Source: Mesorhizobium muleiense (lineage in GTDB: Bacteria; Pseudomonadota; Alphaproteobacteria; Rhizobiales; Rhizobiaceae). Taken from it: DNA of 64,000 nucleotides. Under the pieces are notes generated by a model. The model worked only from the letters and a program-made list of their open reading frames with translations, did no database searches and was not told the origin of the DNA. Below are positions 57,097-64,000 of the stretch, in pieces. The stretch is taken from assembly GCF_900099905.1 (NCBI RefSeq), contig NZ_FNEE01000006.1:62001-126000 (forward strand), written 5' to 3'. Made by a program: the position numbers and the translations under genes. Numbering within the stretch: the first letter of the stretch is position 1; every line of letters begins with the position of its first letter.

Positions 57097-58509
57097 TTGG
57101 CAGCGTTCGACGAAATGCTTCCGGAAATCTCCGGATTGAGAAAACCGTATTCGGCTTACGATCGCTGGCTGAAGGAGCAGGATCCGGCCAGGCTTACCGA
57201 AAAGATGCAGGACGCCGAACGCGTCTTTCGCAAGACCGGCATCACTTTTGCCGTCTATGGCGAGCAGGAAGCCTCCGAGCGCCTTATTCCCTTCGACATC
57301 GTTCCGCGCATCATTTCCGGCAATGAATGGCGACGGCTGACGCAAGGCATCGAGCAGCGCGTCCAGGCGCTGAACGCCTTTCTCGACGATATCTACCACC
57401 GCCAGGAGATTTTGCGCGCCGGGCGCGTCCCCAAGGAATTGATCGCCAGGAACGAGGCGTTCCTGCCGGAGATGATCGGAGTGCGGCCGCCAGCCGGCGT
57501 CTACACCCATATCATCGGCGTCGATATCGTTCGCATCAGCGAGAACGAATTCTACGTGCTGGAGGACAATGCGCGCACGCCGTCCGGCGTCTCCTACATG
57601 CTGGAGAACCGCGAGACGATGATGCAGCTCTTTCCCGAGCTGTTCCAGCAGATCAAGGTACGGCCGGTGGAAAACTATCCGCAGCTCTTGCGCCAGTCGC
57701 TGGCGGCAGTGCGGCCGCAAGGCACCAAGGGCGCGCCGACCATTGCCGTGCTGACGCCGGGCAGCTTCAACTCCGCCTATTTCGAACATGCCTTCCTTGC
57801 CGACCAGATGGGTGTGCAGCTTGTCGAGGGGCAGGATCTGCGCGTCGTCGATGGCCACGTCGCGATGCGCACGACCGAAGGCTACAAGCAGATCGACGTG
57901 CTTTATCGAAGGGTGGACGATTCTTTTCTCGATCCGCTGACCTTCCGTCCGGACTCGGCACTGGGTGTGCCGGGCATCATGGATGTCTACCGTGCCGGCA
58001 ACATCACCATCGCCAATGCACCGGGAACCGGCATCGCCGACGACAAGGCGATCTATTCCTATATGCCCGAGATCGTTGAATTCTACACCGGCCGCAAAGC
58101 AATCCTCGGCAACATCCCGACTTGGCGCTGCTCGGAGCCGGACAGCCTGAAATACGTGCTCGAACATATCGACGAGCTGGTGGTGAAGGAGGTGCATGGC
58201 TCCGGCGGCTACGGCATGCTGGTCGGGCCGGCCGCTACCAAGAAGGAATGCGAGGATTTTTCCAAGAAACTCGCGGCAAGACCGTCGAACTACATCGCCC
58301 AGCCGACGCTGGCGCTGTCGACCTGTCCGATCCTGACCGACAAGGGACTGGCGCCGCGCCATGTCGATCTCAGGCCCTACGTGCTGGTATCTGATCGCAT
58401 CCAGATCGTGCCGGGCGGGCTGACGCGTGTGGCGCTGAAAGAAGGCTCACTGGTGGTCAATTCGTCCCAGGGCGGCGGGACGAAGGATACTTGGGTGCTG
58501 GATGATTAG
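57097..58509 (+). CDS. Circularly permuted ATP-grasp family protein (DUF404/DUF407)
   Basis: 470-residue predicted ligase of the circularly permuted ATP-grasp type. Marks are FDIVPRIISGNEWRRLTQGI (N-terminal DUF404 region, about 65-85), ENEFYVLEDNARTPSGVSYM, IVEFYTGRKAILGNIPTW and VKEVHGSGGYGMLVGP (nucleotide loop), then LRPYVLVSDRIQIVPGGLTR. The family is thought to form amide bonds on unknown substrates and is nearly always next to an alpha-E gene, as here. TTG 57097 follows an ACAGGGAGT site. Confidence 0.9.
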   Translation: MAAFDEMLPEISGLRKPYSAYDRWLKEQDPARLTEKMQDAERVFRKTGITFAVYGEQEASERLIPFDIVPRIISGNEWRRLTQGIEQRVQALNAFLDDIYHRQEILRAGRVPKELIARNEAFLPEMIGVRPPAGVYTHIIGVDIVRISENEFYVLEDNARTPSGVSYMLENRETMMQLFPELFQQIKVRPVENYPQLLRQSLAAVRPQGTKGAPTIAVLTPGSFNSAYFEHAFLADQMGVQLVEGQDLRVVDGHVAMRTTEGYKQIDVLYRRVDDSFLDPLTFRPDSALGVPGIMDVYRAGNITIANAPGTGIADDKAIYSYMPEIVEFYTGRKAILGNIPTWRCSEPDSLKYVLEHIDELVVKEVHGSGGYGMLVGPAATKKECEDFSKKLAARPSNYIAQPTLALSTCPILTDKGLAPRHVDLRPYVLVSDRIQIVPGGLTRVALKEGSLVVNSSQGGGTKDTWVLDD

Positions 58510-58517
58510 AGTGGGAA

Positions 58518-58726
58518 GTAGCGAGTAGGGAATAGCGAGTAGTGAATAGCGAGTAGTGAATAGTGAATAGTGAATAGTGAATAGTGCATAGTGCATAGTG
58601 CATAGTGGATAGTGAATAGACAAGGATGACATGTCGTTGATGTTGGTGAAATGCCCTGAAATAAAGCACGCGGCGTCGTGCCCTGGAAAAATTTGGCCAT
58701 TCACCATTCACCATTCACCATTCACC
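58518..58726. repeat. Heptamer array, GTGAATA facing CCATTCA (locus 2)
   Basis: From about 58518 to 58620 the sequence is a 7-bp array (variants GTAGCGA, GTGAATA, GTGCATA); from 58698 to 58726 four CCATTCA units lie in inverted sense. 78 bases separate them. The layout is the same as locus 1 (19001-19086) but longer. It fills the gap between the ATP-grasp and alpha-E genes. Confidence 0.85.
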
Positions 58727-58745
58727 GTCCGAAGGACCGCGTAGA

Positions 58746-59687
58746 ATGCTTCTCGGCCGCACCGCCAACGGGCTCTACTGGATGAACCGCTACATCGAGC
58801 GGGCGGAAAACATGGCGCGGCTGGTCGATGCCGGGCTGCGCATGGCGCTGACCCGCACCCAGAACGCCTCCGAAGAGTGGAATTCGGTGCTGCTCAGTGC
58901 CGGTTCGGACGCCGCCTTCACGCAGAAATATTCCGACTATACCGCCGCCAACGTTGCCGATTTCCTGCTGCGCGACACATCCAACCCGTCGAGCACGATG
59001 ACGTCGATCGAAACGGCCCGTAACAATGCCCGCATGGTGCGCACCGCATTGACGCGCGAGACCTGGGAAAGCATCAACGAAGCCTGGATGTCGCTGAAGC
59101 GCATGCTGGCCAAGCCGATCGACGAGCGCGACCTGCCCAGCGTGCTCGACGCGATCAAGCGCGAAACGGCACTGATCCGCGGCTCGTTCTACGGCACCAT
59201 GCTGCGCAACGAGATCTTCGATTTCTCGCAGCTCGGCACCTATGTCGAACGCGCCGACAACACGGCGCGCATCCTGGACGTGAAATACTACGTGCTGTTG
59301 CCGTCGATCGCGTGGGTCGGCTCCACGCTCGACAACTACCAGTGGGAATCGATCCTGCGTTCGGTGTCGGCGCATCGCTCCTATCGCTGGGTCTACGAGG
59401 CCGACTACAAGCCGACCAACATTGCCGACTATCTGATCCTCAACGTTCGCATGCCGCGCTCGCTGACCTTCTGCTACCGCTTCCTGACGGAGCATCTGAA
59501 ATTCCTGGGCGATGATTATGGCGAGCGCCATGCCTGTCATGTGACAGCCGGCAACACCCAGGCCATGCTGGCCGCCGGCTCGATCAAGGACATATTCGAC
59601 GCCGGGCTGCATGAATTCCTGGCCAATTTCATCCGCGACAACATCAGGCTCGGCGACGAGATCGCGCAGGACTACAGGTTTTATTGA
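58746..59687 (+). CDS. Alpha-E domain protein (DUF403)
   Basis: All-helical protein of 313 residues. It begins MLLGRTANGLYWMNRYIERA, then ENMARLVDAGLRMALTRTQN, and later RADNTARILDVKYYVLLPS; these define the alpha-E domain, which accompanies circularly permuted ATP-grasp and transglutaminase genes. The enzymatic role is not known; it may hold the substrate. AAGGAC lies 9-15 bases before the ATG. Its stop codon TGA is the first bases of a tandem palindrome. Confidence 0.92.
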   Translation: MLLGRTANGLYWMNRYIERAENMARLVDAGLRMALTRTQNASEEWNSVLLSAGSDAAFTQKYSDYTAANVADFLLRDTSNPSSTMTSIETARNNARMVRTALTRETWESINEAWMSLKRMLAKPIDERDLPSVLDAIKRETALIRGSFYGTMLRNEIFDFSQLGTYVERADNTARILDVKYYVLLPSIAWVGSTLDNYQWESILRSVSAHRSYRWVYEADYKPTNIADYLILNVRMPRSLTFCYRFLTEHLKFLGDDYGERHACHVTAGNTQAMLAAGSIKDIFDAGLHEFLANFIRDNIRLGDEIAQDYRFY

Positions 59688-59790
59688 GCATGATCCCGGA
59701 AAGTGGAAGCCGGTTTCCGGAACAGATCATGCTCGGGGGACGAGCATGATCCCGGAAGGTGGAAGCCGGTTTCCGGAAATGATCATGCTC
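59686..59790. repeat. Tandem palindromes (two units, 56-bp period)
   Basis: GAGCATGATCCCGGAAAGTG begins at 59686 and a near copy at 59742. In each, the left arm (GAGCATGATC...) is complementary to the right arm (...GATCATGCTC), with GTGGAAGCCGG in the loop. The first overlaps the alpha-E stop codon, the second ends just before the transglutaminase gene. Confidence 0.85.
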
Positions 59791-59804
59791 TGGGGACGAG
59801 TGCA

Positions 59805-60599
59805 ATGCGGCTGAAGATCACCCACCGGACCGAGTACCGCTACGATGCGCCGGTGCACTATCTGTTGCAGCGGCTGCGGCTGCTTCCAGTCAGCGGACCG
59901 ACACAGACCGTCTTGTCCTGGGCGCTGAAGATCGAAGGGGCGCGCGAAGAGGTGCGCTTCACCGACCATTTCGGCAACGACACGCGGCTTTTGAGCGTCG
60001 AAGGTGAGCGCGATTTCATCACCGTCGAGGCATCGGGCGAGGTGGTGACACGCGACACATCAGGCGTCAGCGGGCCGCATCAGGGGTTCGCGCCGCTGTG
60101 GTTGTTTGGCCAGGAAACGCCGTTGACCACGATCGGCGGCGGTATTCGCGAACTCGCGGCCTCGGTCGGCGAGGGGGCCGATATCGAAAGGTTGCACCGG
60201 CTGATGGCGGTGATCGGCGAGCGCGTCGCCTATACGATGGGCACCACCAACGCGGCGACCCCGGCCGAGGACGCGCTGGCGCTCAAGACCGGCGTCTGCC
60301 AGGACCACAGCCACATCTTTGCCGCCGCCGCGCGGGCCATGGGGTTTCCGGCCCGCTACGTCAGCGGCTATTTGATGATGGATGCGGCGGTCGAGCAGGC
60401 GGCGAGCCATGCCTGGGCCGAAGCGCATGTTGCGGGCCTTGGCTGGGTCGCGTTCGACGTCGCCAACGGCATTTCGCCCGACGAACGCTATGTGAAGGTG
60501 GCAACCGGCCGTGATTACCGCGATGCCACGCCCGTATCAGGAATTCGGCTGGGACAAGCGGAAGAACAGCTTGCGGTGACCGTCACCGTGGAGCAGTAA
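59805..60599 (+). CDS. Transglutaminase family protein
   Basis: 264-residue protein with an N-terminal beta-rich domain of the bacterial transglutaminase-like kind (MRLKITHRTEYRYDAPVHYL) and a papain-like core. Catalytic Cys lies in LKTGVCQDHSHIFAAAARAM (about residue 165) and His in ASHAWAEAHVAGLGWVAFD (about 203), with Asp in the following strand. Could act as a protease, amidase or crosslinker on the product of the ATP-grasp enzyme. The start is ATG 59805, preceded by a repeat; upstream open frame to 59703 is repeat sequence. Confidence 0.9.
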   Translation: MRLKITHRTEYRYDAPVHYLLQRLRLLPVSGPTQTVLSWALKIEGAREEVRFTDHFGNDTRLLSVEGERDFITVEASGEVVTRDTSGVSGPHQGFAPLWLFGQETPLTTIGGGIRELAASVGEGADIERLHRLMAVIGERVAYTMGTTNAATPAEDALALKTGVCQDHSHIFAAAARAMGFPARYVSGYLMMDAAVEQAASHAWAEAHVAGLGWVAFDVANGISPDERYVKVATGRDYRDATPVSGIRLGQAEEQLAVTVTVEQ

Positions 60600-60631
60600 T
60601 CCCCGGCAAGATTTGCTGCCAAAGGGATTCG

Positions 60632-61363
60632 ATGACCTATTGCGTCGGCTTGAAGATCGATCGCGGGCTCGTGTTCATGTCGGACACGCGCACCAATGCC
60701 GGCATGGATTCGATCTCTACCTTCAAGAAGATGCATGTCTGGGAGCAGGCGGGCGAGCGCGTCATCGTGCTGATGTCGGCCGGCAATCTGGCGACGACGC
60801 AGGCTGTCGTCAGCCTGCTCGACGAACGCACCAAGGCGGTGGCCGATCGCCACGCCACGCTGCTTGAAACGCCGTCTATGTACCAGACGGTGCGGCTGGT
60901 CGGCGACACCGTCAAGGAAGTCATCGCCAGTTCGTCGCCGGCGGGCGAGAAGGCCGATTCCTACTTCAATGCCTCCTTCATCCTCGGCGGCCAGATCAAG
61001 GGCAGCGCGCCGCGGCTGTTCATGATCTATCCGGAAGGCAATTTCATCGAATCGACCGAAGACACGCCGTTCTTCCAGATCGGCGAGACCAAATACGGCA
61101 AGCCGATCATCATCCGCGCCTATGAGAAGGCGATGAGTTTCGCCGAGACGGTGAAACTGCTGCTGGTGTCGTTCGACTCGACGCTGAAATCGAACCTGTC
61201 GGTCGGTCTGCCGCTCGACCTGCTGTTCTACGAAAAGGACGCCTTCAAGGTCAGCCTGAAGAAGCGGATCGCCCAGGACGACCAATATTATCGGACGATC
61301 TCGGACGGCTGGTCGAATGCACTGAAGGCTGCTTTTGCCAGCCTGCCTGACTTTCCCGAGTGA
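60632..61363 (+). CDS. Anbu (ancestral beta-subunit) proteasome-type protease
   Basis: Predicted threonine-nucleophile protease of 243 residues related to HslV and the proteasome beta subunit. After Met removal Thr is residue 1 (MTYCVGLKIDRGLVFMSDTR); Asp17 and Lys32 fit the catalytic positions of the fold (FMSDTRTNAG and STFKKMH). The family is called Anbu and its genes are consistently next to ATP-grasp, alpha-E and transglutaminase genes, exactly as here. It lacks an obvious unfoldase partner in this window. Starts 32 bases after the transglutaminase. Confidence 0.88.
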   Translation: MTYCVGLKIDRGLVFMSDTRTNAGMDSISTFKKMHVWEQAGERVIVLMSAGNLATTQAVVSLLDERTKAVADRHATLLETPSMYQTVRLVGDTVKEVIASSSPAGEKADSYFNASFILGGQIKGSAPRLFMIYPEGNFIESTEDTPFFQIGETKYGKPIIIRAYEKAMSFAETVKLLLVSFDSTLKSNLSVGLPLDLLFYEKDAFKVSLKKRIAQDDQYYRTISDGWSNALKAAFASLPDFPE

Positions 61364-61418
61364 AAGCCTCCGTTTTTCGTGCTCTTTGATCGCTGGGCTC
61401 GATCTGACGGAGAGCAAG

Positions 61419-62828
61419 ATGAATAGCAACGAATTCCGGGAATGGTCGCTGCGCGCGGCCGAATGGGGTGCCGACTACAGGAGCACACTTCGCGAAAGAC
61501 CGGTGCGGCCGCTCGTCGAGCCGGGCGAAATCTCCAGAAGCATCGACGTCTCGCCGCCGGAACATGGCGAAACGATGCAGGCAATCTTCGCCGACTTCGA
61601 GCGCAAAATCCTGCCCGGCATGACGCATTGGCAGCATCCGCGCTTCTTCGCCTATTTCCCGGCCAATGCCGCACCGGTCTCGGTGGTGGCCGAATATCTG
61701 GTCTCGGTTATGGCCGCGCAATGCATGCTCTGGCAAACTTCGCCGGCAGCGACCGAACTCGAGACGCGCGTCGTCGACTGGATGCGTCAGGCGCTTGGCC
61801 TGCCGGAAGGGTTTTCCGGCGTCATGCAGGATTCGGCATCGTCGGCGACGCTCGCCGCCGTGCTGACCATGCGCGAGCGCGCGCTCGACTGGCAGGGCAA
61901 CAAGAAGGGCCTGCAGAGCCAGCCGATATTGCGCGTCTATTCTTCCGATCAGGTCCACACCTCCATCGACCGGGCGATCTGGGTGTCGGGCGTCGGCGAG
62001 GACAATCTCGTGCGCATTCCGGTTGCCGGCCGCTTCCGCGCCATGGATGTCGCGGCTCTCGAAGCGGCTGTCGTCGCCGACCGGCAGGCGGGCATGCTGC
62101 CGGCCGGCATCATCGCCTGCGTCGGCGGCACCAGCACCGGCGGCACCGATGATATCGCCGGCGTCGCCGCGGTGGCGAAACGGCACGGCCTCTATCTGCA
62201 TGTCGATGCCGCCTGGGCCGGATCGGCGATGATCTGTCCGGAATACCGGCATTTCTGGGCTGGCGTGGAGCAGGCGGATTCCATCGTCTTCAACCCGCAC
62301 AAATGGCTGGGCGCGCAGTTCGACTGCTCGATGCAGTTCATCCGCCGGCCGGAAGACCTGGTGCGGACGCTGGCCATCAAACCGGACTACCTGGAGACGC
62401 ATGGGCGCGACGGCATCATCAACTATTCCGAATGGTCGGTGCCGCTCGGGCGGCGCTTTCGCGCATTGAAACTCTGGTTCCTGCTGCGCGCCCACGGGCT
62501 GGAAAATCTGCGGACCATGATCCGCAACCATGTCGCCTGGAGCGAAGGGCTGGCCGAGCGGCTGGCCAGGGAACCGGATTTCGAGATCGTCTCGGAGCCG
62601 ATGCTGTCGCTGTTCTCGTTCCGGCATTTGGCGGACGGCACCGATTCGGACGAACACAACCTGCGGCTGGTCAACGCGATCAACGACGATGGCCGCATCT
62701 ACCTGACGCAGACACGGGTGGACGGGCAGGTCGCGATCCGCTTTCAGGTCGGTCAGTTCGAGACGACGGCGGCGGATGTCGACACCGCATTCGGGGTCAT
62801 CACCGAAATCGCCCGCCGGCTGGCCTGA
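61419..62828 (+). CDS. PLP-dependent group II decarboxylase (aromatic-L-amino-acid type)
   Basis: 469-residue pyridoxal-phosphate enzyme. The cofactor Lys lies in FNPHKWLGAQFD (about residue 295), with HVDAAWAGSAMICPEYRHF (His/Asp ring contacts) upstream and an HPRFFAYFPANAAPVSVVAE substrate-side segment at the N-terminus; these are marks of the tyrosine/DOPA/tryptophan decarboxylase group. Exact substrate is unknown. It begins 55 bases after the Anbu gene on the same strand, and could be in the same transcript. RBS GACGGAGAGCAAG before ATG 61419. Confidence 0.9.
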   Translation: MNSNEFREWSLRAAEWGADYRSTLRERPVRPLVEPGEISRSIDVSPPEHGETMQAIFADFERKILPGMTHWQHPRFFAYFPANAAPVSVVAEYLVSVMAAQCMLWQTSPAATELETRVVDWMRQALGLPEGFSGVMQDSASSATLAAVLTMRERALDWQGNKKGLQSQPILRVYSSDQVHTSIDRAIWVSGVGEDNLVRIPVAGRFRAMDVAALEAAVVADRQAGMLPAGIIACVGGTSTGGTDDIAGVAAVAKRHGLYLHVDAAWAGSAMICPEYRHFWAGVEQADSIVFNPHKWLGAQFDCSMQFIRRPEDLVRTLAIKPDYLETHGRDGIINYSEWSVPLGRRFRALKLWFLLRAHGLENLRTMIRNHVAWSEGLAERLAREPDFEIVSEPMLSLFSFRHLADGTDSDEHNLRLVNAINDDGRIYLTQTRVDGQVAIRFQVGQFETTAADVDTAFGVITEIARRLA

Positions 62829-62908
62829 AAATTGGTCGGCAAAGTTGCGTCGAGGTTTGTTTTTGGACGTATGCAAATTTCGTTAGCCGCACCATGCCTT
62901 TTCACCGC

Positions 62909-62945
62909 TTTCGTTTTTCGCTATAGACAAGGAAAACGAAAACGG
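62909..62945 (+). promoter_or_regulatory. Likely glpR promoter/operator with TTTCG motifs
   Basis: TTTCG at 62909 and 62916 and inverted CGAAAACG at 62937 surround a possible -10 (TATAGA, 62922-62927) with TTTTCA (62899-62904) 17 bases upstream. TTTCG motifs also build the glpD control region, so GlpR autoregulation is likely. Confidence 0.45.
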
Positions 62946-62955
62946 GAGGTCACCG

Positions 62956-63735
62956 ATGTATCTGTCGCCGCGTCATTCCGAGATCATCCAGATGGCCAAG
63001 GACAATGGCCGCGTGCTGGTCGACGAACTGGCAACGCATTTCAACGTGACGCCGCAGACCATCCGCAAGGACCTCAACGATCTGTGCGACCAGCGCCTGC
63101 TTTCCCGTATCCATGGCGGGGCGCTGTTCCCGTCCGGCATCGAGAACATGGAATATGAGGCGAGGCGCAAGATCGCCGCCGACGAGAAGGAGGCGATCGG
63201 TCGCGCCGCAGCCAGGCTGATCCCGGACAACGCCTCGCTGTTCATCAATATCGGCACCACGACGGAGTCGGTCAGCAAGGCGCTTCTCGATCATGCCGGC
63301 CTGATGGTCATCACCAATAATATCAATGTTGCCAATAGGATGCGCATATATCCTTCCATCGAAGTTGTTATTGCCGGCGGCGTCGTGCGGGGTTCCGACG
63401 GCGGTGTGGTCGGCGAGGCGGCGGTCGATTTCATCAGGCAGTTCAAAGTCGACTACGCGGTGATCGGCGCCTCGGCGATCGACCATGACGGTGCGTTGCT
63501 CGATTTCGATTTTCGCGAGGTGAAGGTGGCGCAGGCGATCATCGCCAATGCCCGGCATGTCATCCTCGTTTCCGACCAGACCAAGTTCGAGCGGACGGCG
63601 CCGGTTCGCATCGGCCACCTGTCGCAGGTCAACACTTTCATCACCGACCGCTGCGACATCCCGTCGGTGCGCAAGATCTGCCAGGAAGCAGAGGTTCAAC
63701 TGATCGAAACCTCGCTCTCCTGGATGGGACGTTGA
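62956..63735 (+). CDS. glpR: DeoR/GlpR family transcriptional regulator
   Basis: Repressor of 259 residues. The N-terminal helix-turn-helix (about 1-57; SEIIQMAKDNGRVLVDELAT, then HFNVTPQTIRKDLNDLCDQR) is followed by a DeoR-type sugar-phosphate effector domain (INIGTTTESVSKALLDHAGL, then DFDFREVKVAQAIIANARHV). Divergence in effector is possible, but the adjacent glpD gene points to glycerol 3-phosphate. GGGAGGTCACC lies just before the ATG. Confidence 0.93.
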   Translation: MYLSPRHSEIIQMAKDNGRVLVDELATHFNVTPQTIRKDLNDLCDQRLLSRIHGGALFPSGIENMEYEARRKIAADEKEAIGRAAARLIPDNASLFINIGTTTESVSKALLDHAGLMVITNNINVANRMRIYPSIEVVIAGGVVRGSDGGVVGEAAVDFIRQFKVDYAVIGASAIDHDGALLDFDFREVKVAQAIIANARHVILVSDQTKFERTAPVRIGHLSQVNTFITDRCDIPSVRKICQEAEVQLIETSLSWMGR

Positions 63736-63767
63736 TGGTGCCGTTGCGGCAACTCCCGCTGTTTATA

Positions 63768-63816
63768 TTTCGTTTGACATTCGTTCCTATTTCGAAATAA
63801 TCCCGACACGGTTTCG
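63768..63816 (+). promoter_or_regulatory. glpD promoter with 11-bp-phased TTTCG array
   Basis: TTGACA (63774-63779), 16 bases, AATAAT (63796-63801) form a good -35/-10 pair. TTTCG-type pentamers start at 63768, 63779 (ATTCG), 63790, 63801 (TCCCG) and 63812: exact 11-bp phasing across the promoter. This is the expected form of a cooperative repressor operator, most simply for GlpR. The upstream glpR-glpD gap has no other gene. Confidence 0.65.
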
Positions 63817-63861
63817 TAAAAACCTAAAAATGCTGCAATGCGAAATCCGGGAGGACTTTTT

Positions 63862-64000
63862 GTGAGCGCATCCCCGATCCATGACATCTTCGTCATCGGT
63901 GGCGGTATCAACGGCTGCGGCGTTGCCCGCGATGCGGTTGGGCGCGGCTTCTCGGTGTTTCTTGCCGAGATGAACGATCTGGCCAGCGGCACGTCCTCGG
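63862..64000 (+). CDS. glpD: Glycerol-3-phosphate dehydrogenase, 3' end outside window
   Basis: The first 46 residues are visible. VSASPIHDIFVIGGGINGCG then VARDAVGRGFSVFLAE is the FAD-binding N-terminus of aerobic GlpD, which oxidises glycerol 3-phosphate to dihydroxyacetone phosphate at the membrane. It starts with GTG at 63862, six bases after GGGAGGAC. It lies downstream of glpR and a likely GlpR-controlled promoter. Truncated by the window edge, not by mutation as far as can be seen. Confidence 0.88.
   Translation, partial: MSASPIHDIFVIGGGINGCGVARDAVGRGFSVFLAEMNDLASGTSS

Overview
The window looks like chromosomal DNA of a Mesorhizobium-type member of the Rhizobiales (Hyphomicrobiales, Alphaproteobacteria). 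This rests on high GC, alphaproteobacterial SOS boxes (GAAC-N7-GAAC), a CckA cell-cycle kinase, a very large growth-pole-ring (GPR/RgsE-like) coiled-coil protein, a one-cysteine DksA, the gyrA-coaD-ppiA-ppiB-queA-tgt order, and several rhizobial-type intergenic palindromes. No rRNA, tRNA, CRISPR array, insertion sequence or prophage was recognised. Both ends cut genes: an MlaE permease at the left and glpD at the right.

Layout. 1-3355: end of an Mla-type lipid-transport operon (permease, ATPase, MCE protein, auxiliary lipoprotein). 3497-10984 (-): a 2,495-residue GPR/RgsE-like polar-growth protein with three kinds of internal tandem repeat, divergent from a small Hpt phosphotransfer protein. 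11.7-16.6 kb: 2Fe-2S ferredoxin and a ferredoxin-NADP reductase-like flavoprotein, a DUF922 protein, the folP-folB-folK folate genes, and a DUF924 protein. 16.6-24.7 kb: a KefB/C-type antiporter, small exported proteins, ycjX-ycjF, a SixA-like phosphatase, dksA and a FliO-like protein. 25.1-32.2 kb: cckA, deoD, a ribbon-helix-helix regulator, a VOC protein, and a Tat-exported two-gene GMC oxidoreductase operon. 32.4-38.4 kb: urtABCDE urea/short-amide ABC transporter behind a canonical sigma-54 promoter. 38.6-46.7 kb: DUF72, then SOS-boxed uvrA and SOS-boxed ssb, separated by a clpP-AHSA1-arsR block, and an OsmC protein. 46.7-49 kb: MarC, a hypothetical protein and an AraC regulator. 49.1-56.5 kb: gyrA, a 50-residue membrane peptide gene, coaD, two cyclophilins, queA and tgt. 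56.7-61.4 kb: a free-standing Lrp-type RAM domain, then circularly permuted ATP-grasp, alpha-E, transglutaminase and the Anbu proteasome-like protease. 61.4-64 kb: a PLP-dependent decarboxylase, glpR and the start of glpD.

What stands out. (1) The ATP-grasp/alpha-E/transglutaminase/Anbu cluster is a recognised but functionally unexplained system, probably for making or editing a peptide-like product; it is the best candidate for undescribed biology here. (2) The GPR-like gene carries eight phased 282-bp repeat starts, with one clean in-frame 87-bp loss. (3) A pair of about 160-bp intergenic elements in opposite orientation share two nested inverted repeats. (4) Heptamer arrays (GTGAATA facing CCATTCA) occur at two loci, one inside the Anbu cluster. 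(5) Regulatory sites readable by eye include two LexA boxes, one RpoN promoter and an 11-bp-phased TTTCG array before glpD. (6) Several small genes under 60 codons have real support, above all the 50-residue one behind gyrA. All functions are inferred from sequence motifs read by eye; no database search was run.
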